A DNA stretch of 37,717 nucleotides, from NCBI GenBank assembly GCA_947491545.1, contig CANLJX010000014.1:1-37717 (forward strand), in the 5' to 3' direction. The notes under the pieces are model-generated. The model saw nothing but the letters and a program-made list of their open reading frames with translations. It was not told the DNA's origin and made no database searches. Source of the DNA: Deltaproteobacteria bacterium (lineage in GTDB: Bacteria > Bdellovibrionota_C > UBA2361 > OMII01). Below are positions 1 to 8,148 of the stretch, piece by piece (position 1 is the first letter of the stretch; each line of letters opens with the position of its first letter). A program made the position numbers and the translations under genes.

Positions 1-452
1 CACCCTCCGCTTCACCGTCGCCATCAGCAGCGCCTTCTCCGTCGAGTCACCCCTCGGCGAATCCCTCGGCACAGCCCTCGTCTCAGCCATCGCCGAGCAC
101 CTCCGGCCAGCCCTCTCCTTCGCCAGGCGCTTCTGCGGTGCCGAGCGCTGGCTCGACCCCCAGTGCCTCATCCTCCCCGTCTGCTTCAGGCTCTCCGACT
201 GCTGCAGGTACCCCTTCTGCCTCCGCGGGGGTCCCGGATCCCGGCAGCCCCGCGCCGAGCGAGAGGCGCAAAGAAGCGGTCGAGGAGGCAACCACAACTC
301 CTTTTGCCGGCGGCGCGGCAGCCCGCCCGACAGCTCAATCGCTCGATCCATCGCTCCGAGAAGCTGAGAACTGGCTCAAGTCCCTTCCGGATGCCCCTCT
401 GCTGCTCCGACGAGACAAATCGCGACGAGAGAGCTCTGAACAGACATGGTGA
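1..452 (+). CDS. 3' end of BatB/BatC-like Bat-operon protein (partial)
   Basis: The reading frame is open at the left edge (frame starting at base 3) and ends at TGA 450-452. The first ~80 residues are almost entirely Pro, Ser, Ala and Gly (repeating PS/PSA units), a low-complexity linker. The C-terminus after about base 330 contains LREAENWLKSLPDAPLLLRR. This resembles the tail of VWA-TPR Bat proteins (BatB/BatC), which typically end in a motif like EAExWLxxIPDDPxxLLRRKF. The stop overlaps the start of batD in an ATGGTGA arrangement, so the two are probably translationally coupled in a Bat operon (membrane-associated, envelope or oxidative-stress role; exact function unsettled). The VWA and TPR parts lie outside the window, so BatB versus BatC cannot be decided. 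Confidence 0.65.
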   Translation, partial: PSASPSPSAAPSPSSHPSANPSAQPSSQPSPSTSGQPSPSPGASAVPSAGSTPSASSSPSASGSPTAAGTPSASAGVPDPGSPAPSERRKEAVEEATTTPFAGGAAARPTAQSLDPSLREAENWLKSLPDAPLLLRRDKSRRESSEQTW

Positions 453-2251
453 TAGCAACGATGAATTCCCACTTTTACCGCCCGGCACTCGTAACACTAC
501 TACTTCTCATTGCGACCATGCTGGTCGGGGGCACCGCCGCCTATGCACAAGTGTCGGTACGCGCGGAGGTATCCCCTCAGTCCGGTGACACCGAAGACAT
601 ATTCACGTTCGCGGTTGTCATCGAAGGCGCGCGGAGCGCAGCTGCACCCAGCCTCTCTGGTGGCTCGGACTTTCAAGTACGGTACGTCGGGCCGAACTCA
701 TTCGTGTCGATTGTGAACGGCTCCATCACCGCTCGCACGTCTCACGTTTTCCAGATGACGCCCAAGCGGGAAGGCGAACTACTGACACCCGCTGCGCGAG
801 TGACGATCGATGGGCGCGACTACGAGGTCGCTCCGATGTCGGTGCAAGTGGAGAAAGGGAAGCCTTCATCAAATCTGACCGGAAAGCCCGGTGACGCGGA
901 TGTGATCTTCCGCCAGTCAGCAACGTCCTCTACGGCGTACGAGGGTCAGCAGGTCGTCAATATCGTTGACCTGTACACTGCAGTCTCCCTCACAGATCTT
1001 GAGCCGATGGACCCCACCACCGACGGGTTTTGGCAGGAGCCAATCTCGGAGGGAGACCGCGCTCAGCGAAATGTAAATGGGCGCCCGTATGAAACTCTGC
1101 AATTCGTGCGAGCACTTTATCCACTCGCGAGTGGAACGCTCGTTATTCCCCCTCGCCGACTGCGCGCAAAGGCGCTACGACCGCCGCGAAATCGTGGCTC
1201 CTCCTCTTTTGACCCCTTCGACCCGTTCTCCAACGACCTCGTCGACCAGCTATTTCAACGGCCTGAGTACGAGCAGATCTCACTGCGGACTAACCAGGTC
1301 TCGTTGACGGTGAAGCCCCTACCGCCTGCCCCAGCAGAGCTGCAGCCGCTCCTGGGGCCCTCGACCTTGGTAGGAGACACCTCCGTTACTGTCGACTCAG
1401 ACGTTTCCCTGGGCCGCGTTGGCGAGAGCAAGACAATTACTTACCACGTCGTCTCCGAGGGAAACCTCAACCCCCTCACTGAGCTTTCGATGGCGGCCCC
1501 CGATGGATTGAAGGTGTACCCGGAGCGCCCGGAAACGAAGCGCGAGCGCCGAGGTGGGAAGCTGCTTCTTCGCCGCTCATTTCCATTCTCCGTGGTGCCG
1601 CTAAAACCAGGCCTGATCAAAATTCCGCCCGTGCAACTGGCCTTCTTCAATCCTGAAAAAGGACAGTACGAACTCGCAGTGTCGAAGGAGGTTTCTTTCG
1701 CCGCGCAGGGAGAGTCCTTGGTCGACGAGAGAGGCAAGCCGCGAGGAAGTGCCTCAGCGCCCAATTCTCCCCTACCGACCCTGCCTCCTCTGCCGTTCGG
1801 ACCCGACCTAGAGTACAATGAAGCAACCCTCCTGGAGAGTATCACTTCAGCTATCAGCCTTAAGACGGCTCTGCTCATCGCGTCTGTGCTTTTCGGGCTC
1901 TGGCTACTGATAACACTCGCAGCTCGACTGAGGGGCGCTGCGCCAGTAGAGGGGCTGACGCGGGATGATCTTGAACGGGTGGAAACGCTTCCACAGCTGG
2001 AAGACTTCCTCCGGCGCCTCGCTGCAAGCCGGATCCCGATGCTACGGGAAGAGTCTTCACTCGACGAAATTCGTGCGCGAGTATCCTCCCAAACAAAAGA
2101 CCCGGATCTCGCGCTAGCTGTTTGCTCTGTCTTCGACGAGCTTGAGCTTCTTCGTTACGGCACGCCAGGACAGGCTGAAGATAGAGAGGGAACCGGAGGA
2201 CTCAAAGCCCGGGTTCGTCCGTTGCTGAAAGCTTGGCAGGCCGGGAACTAG
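446..2251 (+). CDS. batD: BatD family protein (oxygen tolerance)
   Basis: This 601-residue envelope protein has a signal peptide at the N-terminus (hydrophobic LVTLLLLIATMLVGG, then AYAQ at the likely cleavage site). Two Ig-like beta-rich BatD repeats follow, starting at VSVRAEVSPQSGDTEDIF. A central FDPFDPF stretch is of the kind seen in BatD proteins. A transmembrane helix lies near residues 475-495 (ALLIASVLFGLWLLITLAA), followed by a cytoplasmic helical tail. Length and architecture fit BatD. ATG 446 overlaps the upstream stop; ATG 461 (MNSHFYRP) is an equally good start that gives a cleaner signal peptide. BatD works with VWA proteins BatA/BatB, and the upstream partial gene agrees with that. 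The Bat operon was linked to aerotolerance in Bacteroides, but the molecular role is unknown. Confidence 0.85.
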   Translation: MVIATMNSHFYRPALVTLLLLIATMLVGGTAAYAQVSVRAEVSPQSGDTEDIFTFAVVIEGARSAAAPSLSGGSDFQVRYVGPNSFVSIVNGSITARTSHVFQMTPKREGELLTPAARVTIDGRDYEVAPMSVQVEKGKPSSNLTGKPGDADVIFRQSATSSTAYEGQQVVNIVDLYTAVSLTDLEPMDPTTDGFWQEPISEGDRAQRNVNGRPYETLQFVRALYPLASGTLVIPPRRLRAKALRPPRNRGSSSFDPFDPFSNDLVDQLFQRPEYEQISLRTNQVSLTVKPLPPAPAELQPLLGPSTLVGDTSVTVDSDVSLGRVGESKTITYHVVSEGNLNPLTELSMAAPDGLKVYPERPETKRERRGGKLLLRRSFPFSVVPLKPGLIKIPPVQLAFFNPEKGQYELAVSKEVSFAAQGESLVDERGKPRGSASAPNSPLPTLPPLPFGPDLEYNEATLLESITSAISLKTALLIASVLFGLWLLITLAARLRGAAPVEGLTRDDLERVETLPQLEDFLRRLAASRIPMLREESSLDEIRARVSSQTKDPDLALAVCSVFDELELLRYGTPGQAEDREGTGGLKARVRPLLKAWQAGN

Positions 2252-2347
2252 GCATTTTTGCCGCCGTGAGGCTCGCAATCTCCCCAGCAGCGAGAACTGC
2301 GCCAGGGGATCCGAGAGACTGCTTGCGCAATCAGCTCGATAAGGGTT

Positions 2348-2376
2348 TTGACCGCTCCCGGTAGCCGCTGTAGCAT
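2348..2376 (+). promoter_or_regulatory. nadA promoter predicting a leaderless mRNA
   Basis: A sigma70-type promoter can be read directly: -35 TTGACC at 2348-2353, a 17-bp spacer, and -10 TAGCAT at 2371-2376. Only 7 bases (ACTGCCC) separate the -10 from ATG 2384, so transcription would begin at or within a base or two of the start codon, and there is no Shine-Dalgarno sequence. The same geometry is seen in front of the DedA gene at 23861. An in-frame TTG at 2348 is part of the -35 box and is therefore unlikely to be a start codon. Confidence 0.65.
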
Positions 2377-2383
2377 ACTGCCC

Positions 2384-3424
2384 ATGCCCATCGATGCCCC
2401 CTCAGTCACCGAAACATACCAACAGATGCAGGCCAAGCTCTCAAAGCTTGTTCCGGATGTGGAGCTGCGCATCAAAGCAGAGCTCGTGTACGAGATTCAG
2501 CGGCGCAAGAAGGAACGAGGAGCGATTATCCTCGGTCACAACTACATGGAAGCAGCCCTCTACCACACCGTCGCGGACGTTGTAGGGGACTCACTTGAAC
2601 TATCGCGCCGCGCAGCAGTCACCAACTGCGATCCGATAATCTTCTGTGGCGTTCGGTTTATGGCTGAGACTGCCAAAATTCTGAACCCAACCAAAACCGT
2701 CCTCCTCCCCGCAAAGGTTGCCGGCTGCTCCTTGGCATCGAGCCTTACGGCACGTGACGTGCGCAACCTCAAAGAGCGATTCCCCGGGGTTCCAGTCGTC
2801 AGCTACATTAACACCTACGCGGATGTAAAAGCTGAATCCGACATCATCTGCACCTCCGGCAATGCCGTGCGAGTTGTGCAGTCGCTCAAGAGCGATACTG
2901 TAATTTTTTTACCCGATCGGTACCTAGCCGCTAATGTAGCAAAGGAAACCGGCAAGAAGATTATCTTGCCTCACCTTGGCGAGCAGCCGAAGCTTGGCGA
3001 GCAATCTATGATTGGATGGAATGGAGTGTGTGAGGTACACGAACAGTTCACTGTTGAAGATATCAACAATGTTCGAAAGCAGTTCCCTGACGTGGTTGTT
3101 CTGACCCATCCAGAGTGTAGCCCTGAGGTGGTTGCCGCTTCAGATTTCTCCGCTAGCACATCTCGGATGGTTTCATTCGTCAAAGAATCAAGGGCGCCAC
3201 ACTTTCTAATCCTGACAGAGTGCAGCATGGCGGACAACATTATTGCAGAGAATCCGGATAAGGACGTGCTGCGACTGTGCAGCGTTCGCTGCCCCCACAT
3301 GAATGAGATAACGCTCGAAGACACCCTCAATGCCCTCGTGAACAACGAGCAGGTGATCGATGTGCCAGAGGATATTCGGATACGGGCACGCCGATCGCTC
3401 GATGCAATGCTGGCTGTGCCGTAG
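2384..3424 (+). CDS. nadA: Quinolinate synthase NadA
   Basis: NadA condenses iminoaspartate with dihydroxyacetone phosphate to quinolinate in de novo NAD synthesis, using a [4Fe-4S] cluster. The 346-residue product has the family hallmarks in order: AIILGHNYM near the N-terminus, IIFCGVRFMAETAKIL, PAKVAGCSLASS, VSYINTYADVKAESDIICTSGNA, VLTHPECSPEV, and TECSMADNI followed by VRCPHMNEITLEDTL. Conserved cysteines for the cluster are in place (GVRFMAE region, HPEC, CPHMN). I start at ATG 2384 because a promoter ends 7 bases before it. No nadB or nadC is visible. It is transcribed toward the small minus-strand gene at 3446, with a 21-base gap between the two stops. Confidence 0.96.
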   Translation: MPIDAPSVTETYQQMQAKLSKLVPDVELRIKAELVYEIQRRKKERGAIILGHNYMEAALYHTVADVVGDSLELSRRAAVTNCDPIIFCGVRFMAETAKILNPTKTVLLPAKVAGCSLASSLTARDVRNLKERFPGVPVVSYINTYADVKAESDIICTSGNAVRVVQSLKSDTVIFLPDRYLAANVAKETGKKIILPHLGEQPKLGEQSMIGWNGVCEVHEQFTVEDINNVRKQFPDVVVLTHPECSPEVVAASDFSASTSRMVSFVKESRAPHFLILTECSMADNIIAENPDKDVLRLCSVRCPHMNEITLEDTLNALVNNEQVIDVPEDIRIRARRSLDAMLAVP

Positions 3425-3445
3425 TCCCAGAGTGATGCCGATGTG

Positions 3446-3727
3446 TTAACGCGCGTTGCGCGCTAACTCCCTCATCAGCTCCACAGCATCGCGGAACGCG
3501 TGCGCTTTCTTGTAGCCACGCTCCGGGATGAACCCTGCCAATGCAAGCATCCGGAGGTCGATTCGCATTTTGGCTTCGTGCGACTCGCCGTCGAGCTGGT
3601 GCCTGACGCGCCTCACGGCTGCGTCCACACCGAAGAAGCGAGCCTCTGTCGGCAGCTCAGCAGTTGGCCGGCTATGCTGCTCACCCTTTTCGTGAATGTT
3701 TTGGATTGGGTCTGTCCAAGGATTCAT
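3446..3727 (-). CDS. Hypothetical small charged protein
   Basis: This 93-residue protein is not recognised. It is charged and probably soluble and helical (IDLRMLALAGFIPERGYKKA; C-terminus VELMRELARNAR), with no signal peptide or membrane segment. Support for coding: an AGGGA ribosome site 7 bases before ATG 3727, high GC at codon third positions like its neighbours, and a tidy convergent arrangement with nadA. A longer plus-strand frame over the same bases (3500-3898) has a cysteine-rich, unlikely composition and no ribosome site. The gene is divergent from the large ATPase at 3980, and the 252-base gap between them must hold both promoters. Confidence 0.6.
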   Translation of the reverse strand: MNPWTDPIQNIHEKGEQHSRPTAELPTEARFFGVDAAVRRVRHQLDGESHEAKMRIDLRMLALAGFIPERGYKKAHAFRDAVELMRELARNAR

Positions 3728-3979
3728 ACTACTTCCCTGTCTTTAGTGATGCGCGACGCCAAAGACGCCACGAAGGGGGTCCTTTCCCCTCAGAAAGAGG
3801 AGACGGCTGAATTTCGCTCGGACTGTAGAATCTGTTGCAAAATTGCCGGCATGCCCTCAAAACACCTTAACAACCTGGATTATATGCCTTTTTACTAAAC
3901 GTCCGCAGGCCTGTGTGCTCGACCCGACGGTCTAGCTATAGAAGAGCGACCCTTCAGTAAGCAGCCGCAAGGGGGTACT

Positions 3980-6271
3980 ATGTTGGGGGTCGTACCTTTG
4001 CGACATCGTAACATCTCTAGGCGCCCCTACATGCGTGTTGTCTGCCTCCACATACCTCGTCGAACCCTTAGTGACAGCGGCGAGTACATCAACACGGTGT
4101 GGGACGTTAACAACCAGAGCGTCTTTAAGGTCCAGTTAGAGGAGCTGTGCGAGTGTCTTTGGCAACCATTCTCGCTTGAGCTCTACGCGCACAGCAACAT
4201 GGTGTACATCACTATCGCTGGCGCTAACGACGTCGTGGACTTTCTCATGACTGGACTCTACTCATGGATGTCAGATCTTGAGATTCACGACGTAGAAGAC
4301 TACACCTTTAACACGACGCAGAAGACCTTGATTGCTGGGGCGGACTTCAAGCTCTGGCGATCGGATATCTACTGCCTCAACACCTACCACAATCTCCGCC
4401 CTGACTCGCTGATTCCTGTTCTTACAGCTCTCTCTCAGATACCCGATACTGACCGAATGCTGATCCAGGTCCTCGTGAAGCCGGTGCGGCCTGACCTGAT
4501 GCACCACATAGGAATCTGGAACACCCGTTCAACAGACAAGGTTAGCCGCCTGTTTCATAGCCGAAATTGGTTTAAGCGCGACATGGGAACGGACACAATA
4601 AAACGCGCTGCCGAGAAGTGCTCGAAACGGCTCTTCAAGGTGAACTACCGGATCTCCTCAATTCACGAGCCTCCGGCGAACTCGACGGAGCCAACGTCGA
4701 AGGTGATGCAGCGCCTGGCGCGCAACATAGAGGCGATAGCGGCAGCCGCCAAGAACTACAACACTACAGAAGACAACAAACTGGTTCTACGCTCGATAGA
4801 GCGCGGGAAGAAATGGCTACGCAAGGTCCAATCTCGCGAATTCAGCTCCCCATTCCGGGTAACAGCAGACGAACTAACTACCTTTTGGCACCCACCCCTT
4901 CTGTCCACACTTCCGAATACCGCTCAGGTGATTGCGAAACGCTCTGTGCCGCCCCGAGGTCTTCCAACAAACCTCGATGACCCTGAAGTGTGTGCTTTCG
5001 CTCACACAAACTTTCGCGATCGAGAAGATGTCTTCGGAATCAAACGCTTCGACCGACGCAGGCACCTGTACGTAGTCGGCAAATCTGGCAGCGGAAAATC
5101 GTGCTTGCTGCAACTGCTCATCAAGAACGATATCGAAAAAGGCTTCGGCTGCGCAGTTCTCGATCCCCACGGCGACCTAGTCGACGACATCCTCCGTCTC
5201 GTCCCCAAGCACCGTATCAACGATGTAGTCCTCTTTGATCCATCTGACCCTCGATTCGCCCCGAGCTTCAACCCAATGGACCCGATACGTCCTGAAATGA
5301 AGCTTCGTGTCGCGCTCAGCTTCCTGGACGCATTCAAGCGAGCGTTCGGTGCAGACTGGTCGGAACGAATGGACCACGTTCTCCGATACGCGATGCTCGG
5401 ATTGCTGAGCGTTCCAGGCTCCAACATCTTATCCTTGCGCAGAATGCTCTCTGACGAGGCTTTCCGGGCAGACATCGTGCGCAAGGCAACCGATGAGTCA
5501 GTAAAGCGATTCTGGCTACGGGAGTTCGCCGCTCGTCGCGCTGATTTCGAGGAAGGCCCAATCTCCCGACTGCTCAACCGTATTGACGAGCTACTCGCGA
5601 CAGAGACGATGAGAAACGTTCTCGGCCAGTCGTCGAACCTGTTCAACTTCCGCGACTTCATGGACAATCGAAGAATCGTCTTGCTCAAGATATCAAAGGG
5701 GACGCTCGGCTCTGAGAACGCCAATCTTCTCGGCTCCATGCTGATCTGGAAGATCTACGAGGCAGCTATGTCCCGTGCTGACATGCCAGCCGAGCAGCGC
5801 GAGGACTTCTTCTTCTACGTCGACGAATTCCAGAACTTCGCCACCGATTCTTTTACCGAGATTCTCAGCGAATCACGCAAGTACAAGCTGTGTCTCACCT
5901 TCGCCAACCAGTTCCTAGGACAGCTTCCCGCAAATGTCAGGGAAACCGTCTTTGGCAACATATCAAACCTGATCTCCTTCCGTGTCGGAGCAGATGATGC
6001 AGGTATTGTTTCGTCAGAACTGACTCGTCATTTTAGCACCGAAGATCTGATCAACCTTCCACTCCGGGAGTTCTACGTTAAGCTCAGTATCGATGGCGAG
6101 GTTCAGGATGCGTTCTCCGGTCGAACTATCGACCTTGTGTACCCGCCTGACAGCGACAACTTCTCTGAGGATTGCGTTGTGCAATCGCGTAAGAAGTACT
6201 GCGTACCCGTCGATCAAGCGCGCCAACAGGCTGCTACCGCAACATCCAGCTCTGCCCCGCGCGCCAAGTAG
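3980..6271 (+). CDS. Orphan TraD/VirD4-like DNA-transfer ATPase
   Basis: This 763-residue ATPase has a HerA/FtsK-type fold of the conjugative-transfer family. The N-terminal ~330 residues look like the mixed alpha-beta domain (DUF8128-like) found in such proteins, running from LHIPRRTL through the EIHDVEDY segment. A Walker A motif, VVGKSGSGKSCLL, lies near residues 366-378. AVLDPHGDLVDDIL follows, and Walker B FFFYVDEFQNF is near residues 610-620. The segment TFANQFLGQLPANVRETVFGN is the conserved motor motif typical of TraD/TraG C-terminal domains. The C-terminus is Ala/Thr/Ser-rich. ATG 3980 has a GGGGG ribosome-site-like run just upstream, and a possible -10 (TATAGA, 3937-3942) lies 31 bases before it. 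No relaxase, pilus or other type IV genes are nearby, so its DNA-pumping role is inferred from family only. Confidence 0.85.
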   Translation: MLGVVPLRHRNISRRPYMRVVCLHIPRRTLSDSGEYINTVWDVNNQSVFKVQLEELCECLWQPFSLELYAHSNMVYITIAGANDVVDFLMTGLYSWMSDLEIHDVEDYTFNTTQKTLIAGADFKLWRSDIYCLNTYHNLRPDSLIPVLTALSQIPDTDRMLIQVLVKPVRPDLMHHIGIWNTRSTDKVSRLFHSRNWFKRDMGTDTIKRAAEKCSKRLFKVNYRISSIHEPPANSTEPTSKVMQRLARNIEAIAAAAKNYNTTEDNKLVLRSIERGKKWLRKVQSREFSSPFRVTADELTTFWHPPLLSTLPNTAQVIAKRSVPPRGLPTNLDDPEVCAFAHTNFRDREDVFGIKRFDRRRHLYVVGKSGSGKSCLLQLLIKNDIEKGFGCAVLDPHGDLVDDILRLVPKHRINDVVLFDPSDPRFAPSFNPMDPIRPEMKLRVALSFLDAFKRAFGADWSERMDHVLRYAMLGLLSVPGSNILSLRRMLSDEAFRADIVRKATDESVKRFWLREFAARRADFEEGPISRLLNRIDELLATETMRNVLGQSSNLFNFRDFMDNRRIVLLKISKGTLGSENANLLGSMLIWKIYEAAMSRADMPAEQREDFFFYVDEFQNFATDSFTEILSESRKYKLCLTFANQFLGQLPANVRETVFGNISNLISFRVGADDAGIVSSELTRHFSTEDLINLPLREFYVKLSIDGEVQDAFSGRTIDLVYPPDSDNFSEDCVVQSRKKYCVPVDQARQQAATATSSSAPRAK

Positions 6272-6392
6272 TTGCAATTTGCAAAACTCCCAGCGAAACT
6301 GCTGGCCTAGCAATCGCCCCACTGCCTGTGCGCGGGGGCGACACGAGGGGCTCTTCGCTGTCGTAGCCCAGGAAACGTTGGGGGGGGTAGCC

Positions 6393-6770
6393 TTGAATCA
6401 CTACATCGTGGTCGCAATTGGAGGGGGTATCGGCGCCTGCTTGCGCTTCGCGCTTGCTGGCTTCATCCACCAAACAGCTCCTTCACTCTCCTTCCCGCTC
6501 CCTACCTTCGTGGTAAACCTCCTGGGCTGCTTCTGTGCTGGGTTACTTCTGGCGGTGAGCGATCGGCTCGGGGGCATAGGCAACTCGTGGCACCATCTCC
6601 TCATGACGGGGCTTCTCGGAGGCTTCACGACCTTCTCAACCTTTGGCGTCGAGACTATCGATTTAATGAAGCGTGGCATGATCGGATACGCCGCCACCTA
6701 CGCCGTCGGTAGCGTCGCAGCCGGAGTCTTAGCGCTGTACCTTGCTACCATCCTTGCCGGGCGAAGCTGA
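6393..6770 (+). CDS. crcB: Fluoride channel CrcB (Fluc)
   Basis: This small four-helix membrane protein (125 residues) forms dual-topology dimers that export fluoride. Diagnostic motifs are visible: GGGIGACLRF at the N-terminus, the conserved Asn in TFVVNLLGCF, and GLLGGFTTFSTFGVE, which holds the break-helix and Phe-box residues. I start at TTG 6393 (NHYIVVAIGGG), directly after a run of eight G that can serve as a ribosome site. The frame is open further upstream to about 6093, but that part overlaps the ATPase gene and is not channel-like. I looked for the crcB fluoride-riboswitch pattern between 6272 and 6392 and did not find it. folP overlaps its 3' end, so the two are probably cotranscribed. 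Confidence 0.9.
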   Translation: MNHYIVVAIGGGIGACLRFALAGFIHQTAPSLSFPLPTFVVNLLGCFCAGLLLAVSDRLGGIGNSWHHLLMTGLLGGFTTFSTFGVETIDLMKRGMIGYAATYAVGSVAAGVLALYLATILAGRS

Positions 6771-7605
6771 GCACCCTGTGGCTACTCTTGTCGGCATCAT
6801 CAACTGCACGCCAGACAGCTTTTCGGATGGCGGCGGTACGGCATCGCACGAGGAGAGAATCTCGCTCGGCATGCAGCTCTTGGAGCACGGGGCAGAGATT
6901 CTCGACATAGGCGGCGATTCGACCCGCCCCGGGTCAACCTGCGTCGGCCCCAAGGAGGAGTGGAAACGAATCGAGCCCGTGCTGAAGGCTTTCGCAGGGC
7001 ACGCACCCTGCTCGGTGGACACCCACCACGTAGAAACTGCTGAGCGGGCCCTCGACGCTGGCGCTAAGCTGATTAACGACGTATCAGGGACTCTCACAGA
7101 TGAAATGGTGCACGTCGTCCAGCGAGCCGGCGCGGCCTTCATCGCTATGTGCAACCCACATGGGGGCTCTCACGTATTTGGCTCAGGGCTCTCGTGTGCT
7201 ACAGCCGTGCCGTTCGTACAGCAGTGGATGGCAAGCGCATGGGTGTCGTTGCAAGAACGAGGACTCTCCCCATCCCGGATTATTCTAGACCCTGGCATGG
7301 GCGCTTTTCTGAGCAGCGACCCAAGGACCTCATGGTCGGTTCTGAAGAGCATCGAGGAGCTGCTACCTCCGGGGGGAGCCCTCCTGCTTGGCTGCTCTCG
7401 AAAGGGCTTCCTGAAACAACCCGGAGAGAATTTTTTATCTGAACGAGATCACCTAACGGCCCTCGTCGGTGCAGCTACTGCTCAACGCATTGGGCCCAAG
7501 AGACCGCTGTACCTGCGGGTTCATAATGTAGCGATGCAGCGGGCTGTGCTTTCGGGCCAAATGGGCGAAATCTCGCTAGCCGCTCTCGCGACACGCTGCT
7601 GCTGA
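6742..7605 (+). CDS. folP: Dihydropteroate synthase FolP
   Basis: FolP joins 6-hydroxymethyl-dihydropterin pyrophosphate to p-aminobenzoate in folate synthesis. The TIM-barrel motifs appear in order: GIINCTPDSFSDGG, DIGGDSTRPG, SVDTHH, LINDVSG, LDPGMGAF, GCSRKGFL and RVHNV. Against the usual family pattern the GGESTRPG box reads GGDSTRPG and the RVHDV box reads RVHNV. The pterin- and sulfa-contact residues Asn, Thr, Arg, Lys and His are kept. Length is 287 residues from TTG 6742, which overlaps the crcB end by 29 bases; GTG 6778 is an alternative start closer to the first beta strand. It converges with folK, and only 9 bases separate the two stops. Confidence 0.92.
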   Translation: MLPSLPGEAEHPVATLVGIINCTPDSFSDGGGTASHEERISLGMQLLEHGAEILDIGGDSTRPGSTCVGPKEEWKRIEPVLKAFAGHAPCSVDTHHVETAERALDAGAKLINDVSGTLTDEMVHVVQRAGAAFIAMCNPHGGSHVFGSGLSCATAVPFVQQWMASAWVSLQERGLSPSRIILDPGMGAFLSSDPRTSWSVLKSIEELLPPGGALLLGCSRKGFLKQPGENFLSERDHLTALVGAATAQRIGPKRPLYLRVHNVAMQRAVLSGQMGEISLAALATRCC

Positions 7606-7614
7606 CTCTGAGCG

Positions 7615-8148
7615 TCACCTTTCCTGCACAAAGAGGCGCCGGATTACACAGCGAGGAGCTCCCCCCTCGTGCAGGTCTGCAACGATTGCAGACAGCGGCC
7701 TACCAGAGACGGGGTCCACAAGAGTAGGCGCTATCTCGAACAGGGGCAGCAACACGAAGTCCCGGCGGCTCCACTCAGGATGTGGCACTATTACGAAGTC
7801 GTCCGCTTGGATCTGACTACCATGAAAGAGAAGATCAAGATCTATCGTGCGAGGTTGCCAACGCTGCGCACCTGAGCGATCCCTACCCAGCTGATGTTCG
7901 ATCTCAAGAAGTCCGCGCAGCATCTCTTGCGGGCACAATGCAGTTTCCACGCTGAATACGGCATTGATGTAGTTCGGCTGCGGCTTACCGTCGAGCGTTA
8001 ATGGCTCAGCCTCGTAGAGAGAAGATACGGCGCGTACCTTTCCTAGCGTCTTCTCAACCAGAGACACGGCAGCGCGCAGGGTCGACGCGGGGTCGCCCAA
8101 GTTACCCCCAAACGCCACAAAAGCGGTGTCTAGTTGCTCAGCTATCAT
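7615..8148 (-). CDS. folK: HPPK, 2-amino-4-hydroxy-6-hydroxymethyldihydropteridine diphosphokinase
   Basis: FolK makes the pyrophosphorylated pterin substrate of FolP, so the two consecutive folate steps lie tail to tail here. Motifs seen in the 177-residue protein: FVAFGGNLGD at the N-terminus (usually GSNLGD), VSSLYEAEPL, NYINAVFSVET, and the signature RWQPRTIDLDLLFHG containing the Mg-binding Asp pair. PHPEWSRRDFVLLPLFEIAP near the C-terminus is also typical. The ATG at 8148 lies inside the end of thiN (11-base overlap), which implies coupled translation. Confidence 0.94.
   Translation of the reverse strand: MIAEQLDTAFVAFGGNLGDPASTLRAAVSLVEKTLGKVRAVSSLYEAEPLTLDGKPQPNYINAVFSVETALCPQEMLRGLLEIEHQLGRDRSGAQRWQPRTIDLDLLFHGSQIQADDFVIVPHPEWSRRDFVLLPLFEIAPTLVDPVSGRPLSAIVADLHEGGAPRCVIRRLFVQER

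Noticed and set aside
163-588. 141-codon frame over the Bat genes
   Set aside because: Antiphase to both Bat frames, with Arg/Pro/Leu-rich random composition; a shadow of the real genes.
3500-3898. 132-codon plus-strand frame opposite the 3446-3727 gene
   Set aside because: Cysteine-rich, unlike any family, no ribosome site, and overlapped by a minus-strand frame with better codon use and a ribosome site.
6272-6392. Possible fluoride riboswitch before crcB
   Set aside because: The conserved crcB-motif pattern (GGCGATG-type core with its pseudoknot) is not present.
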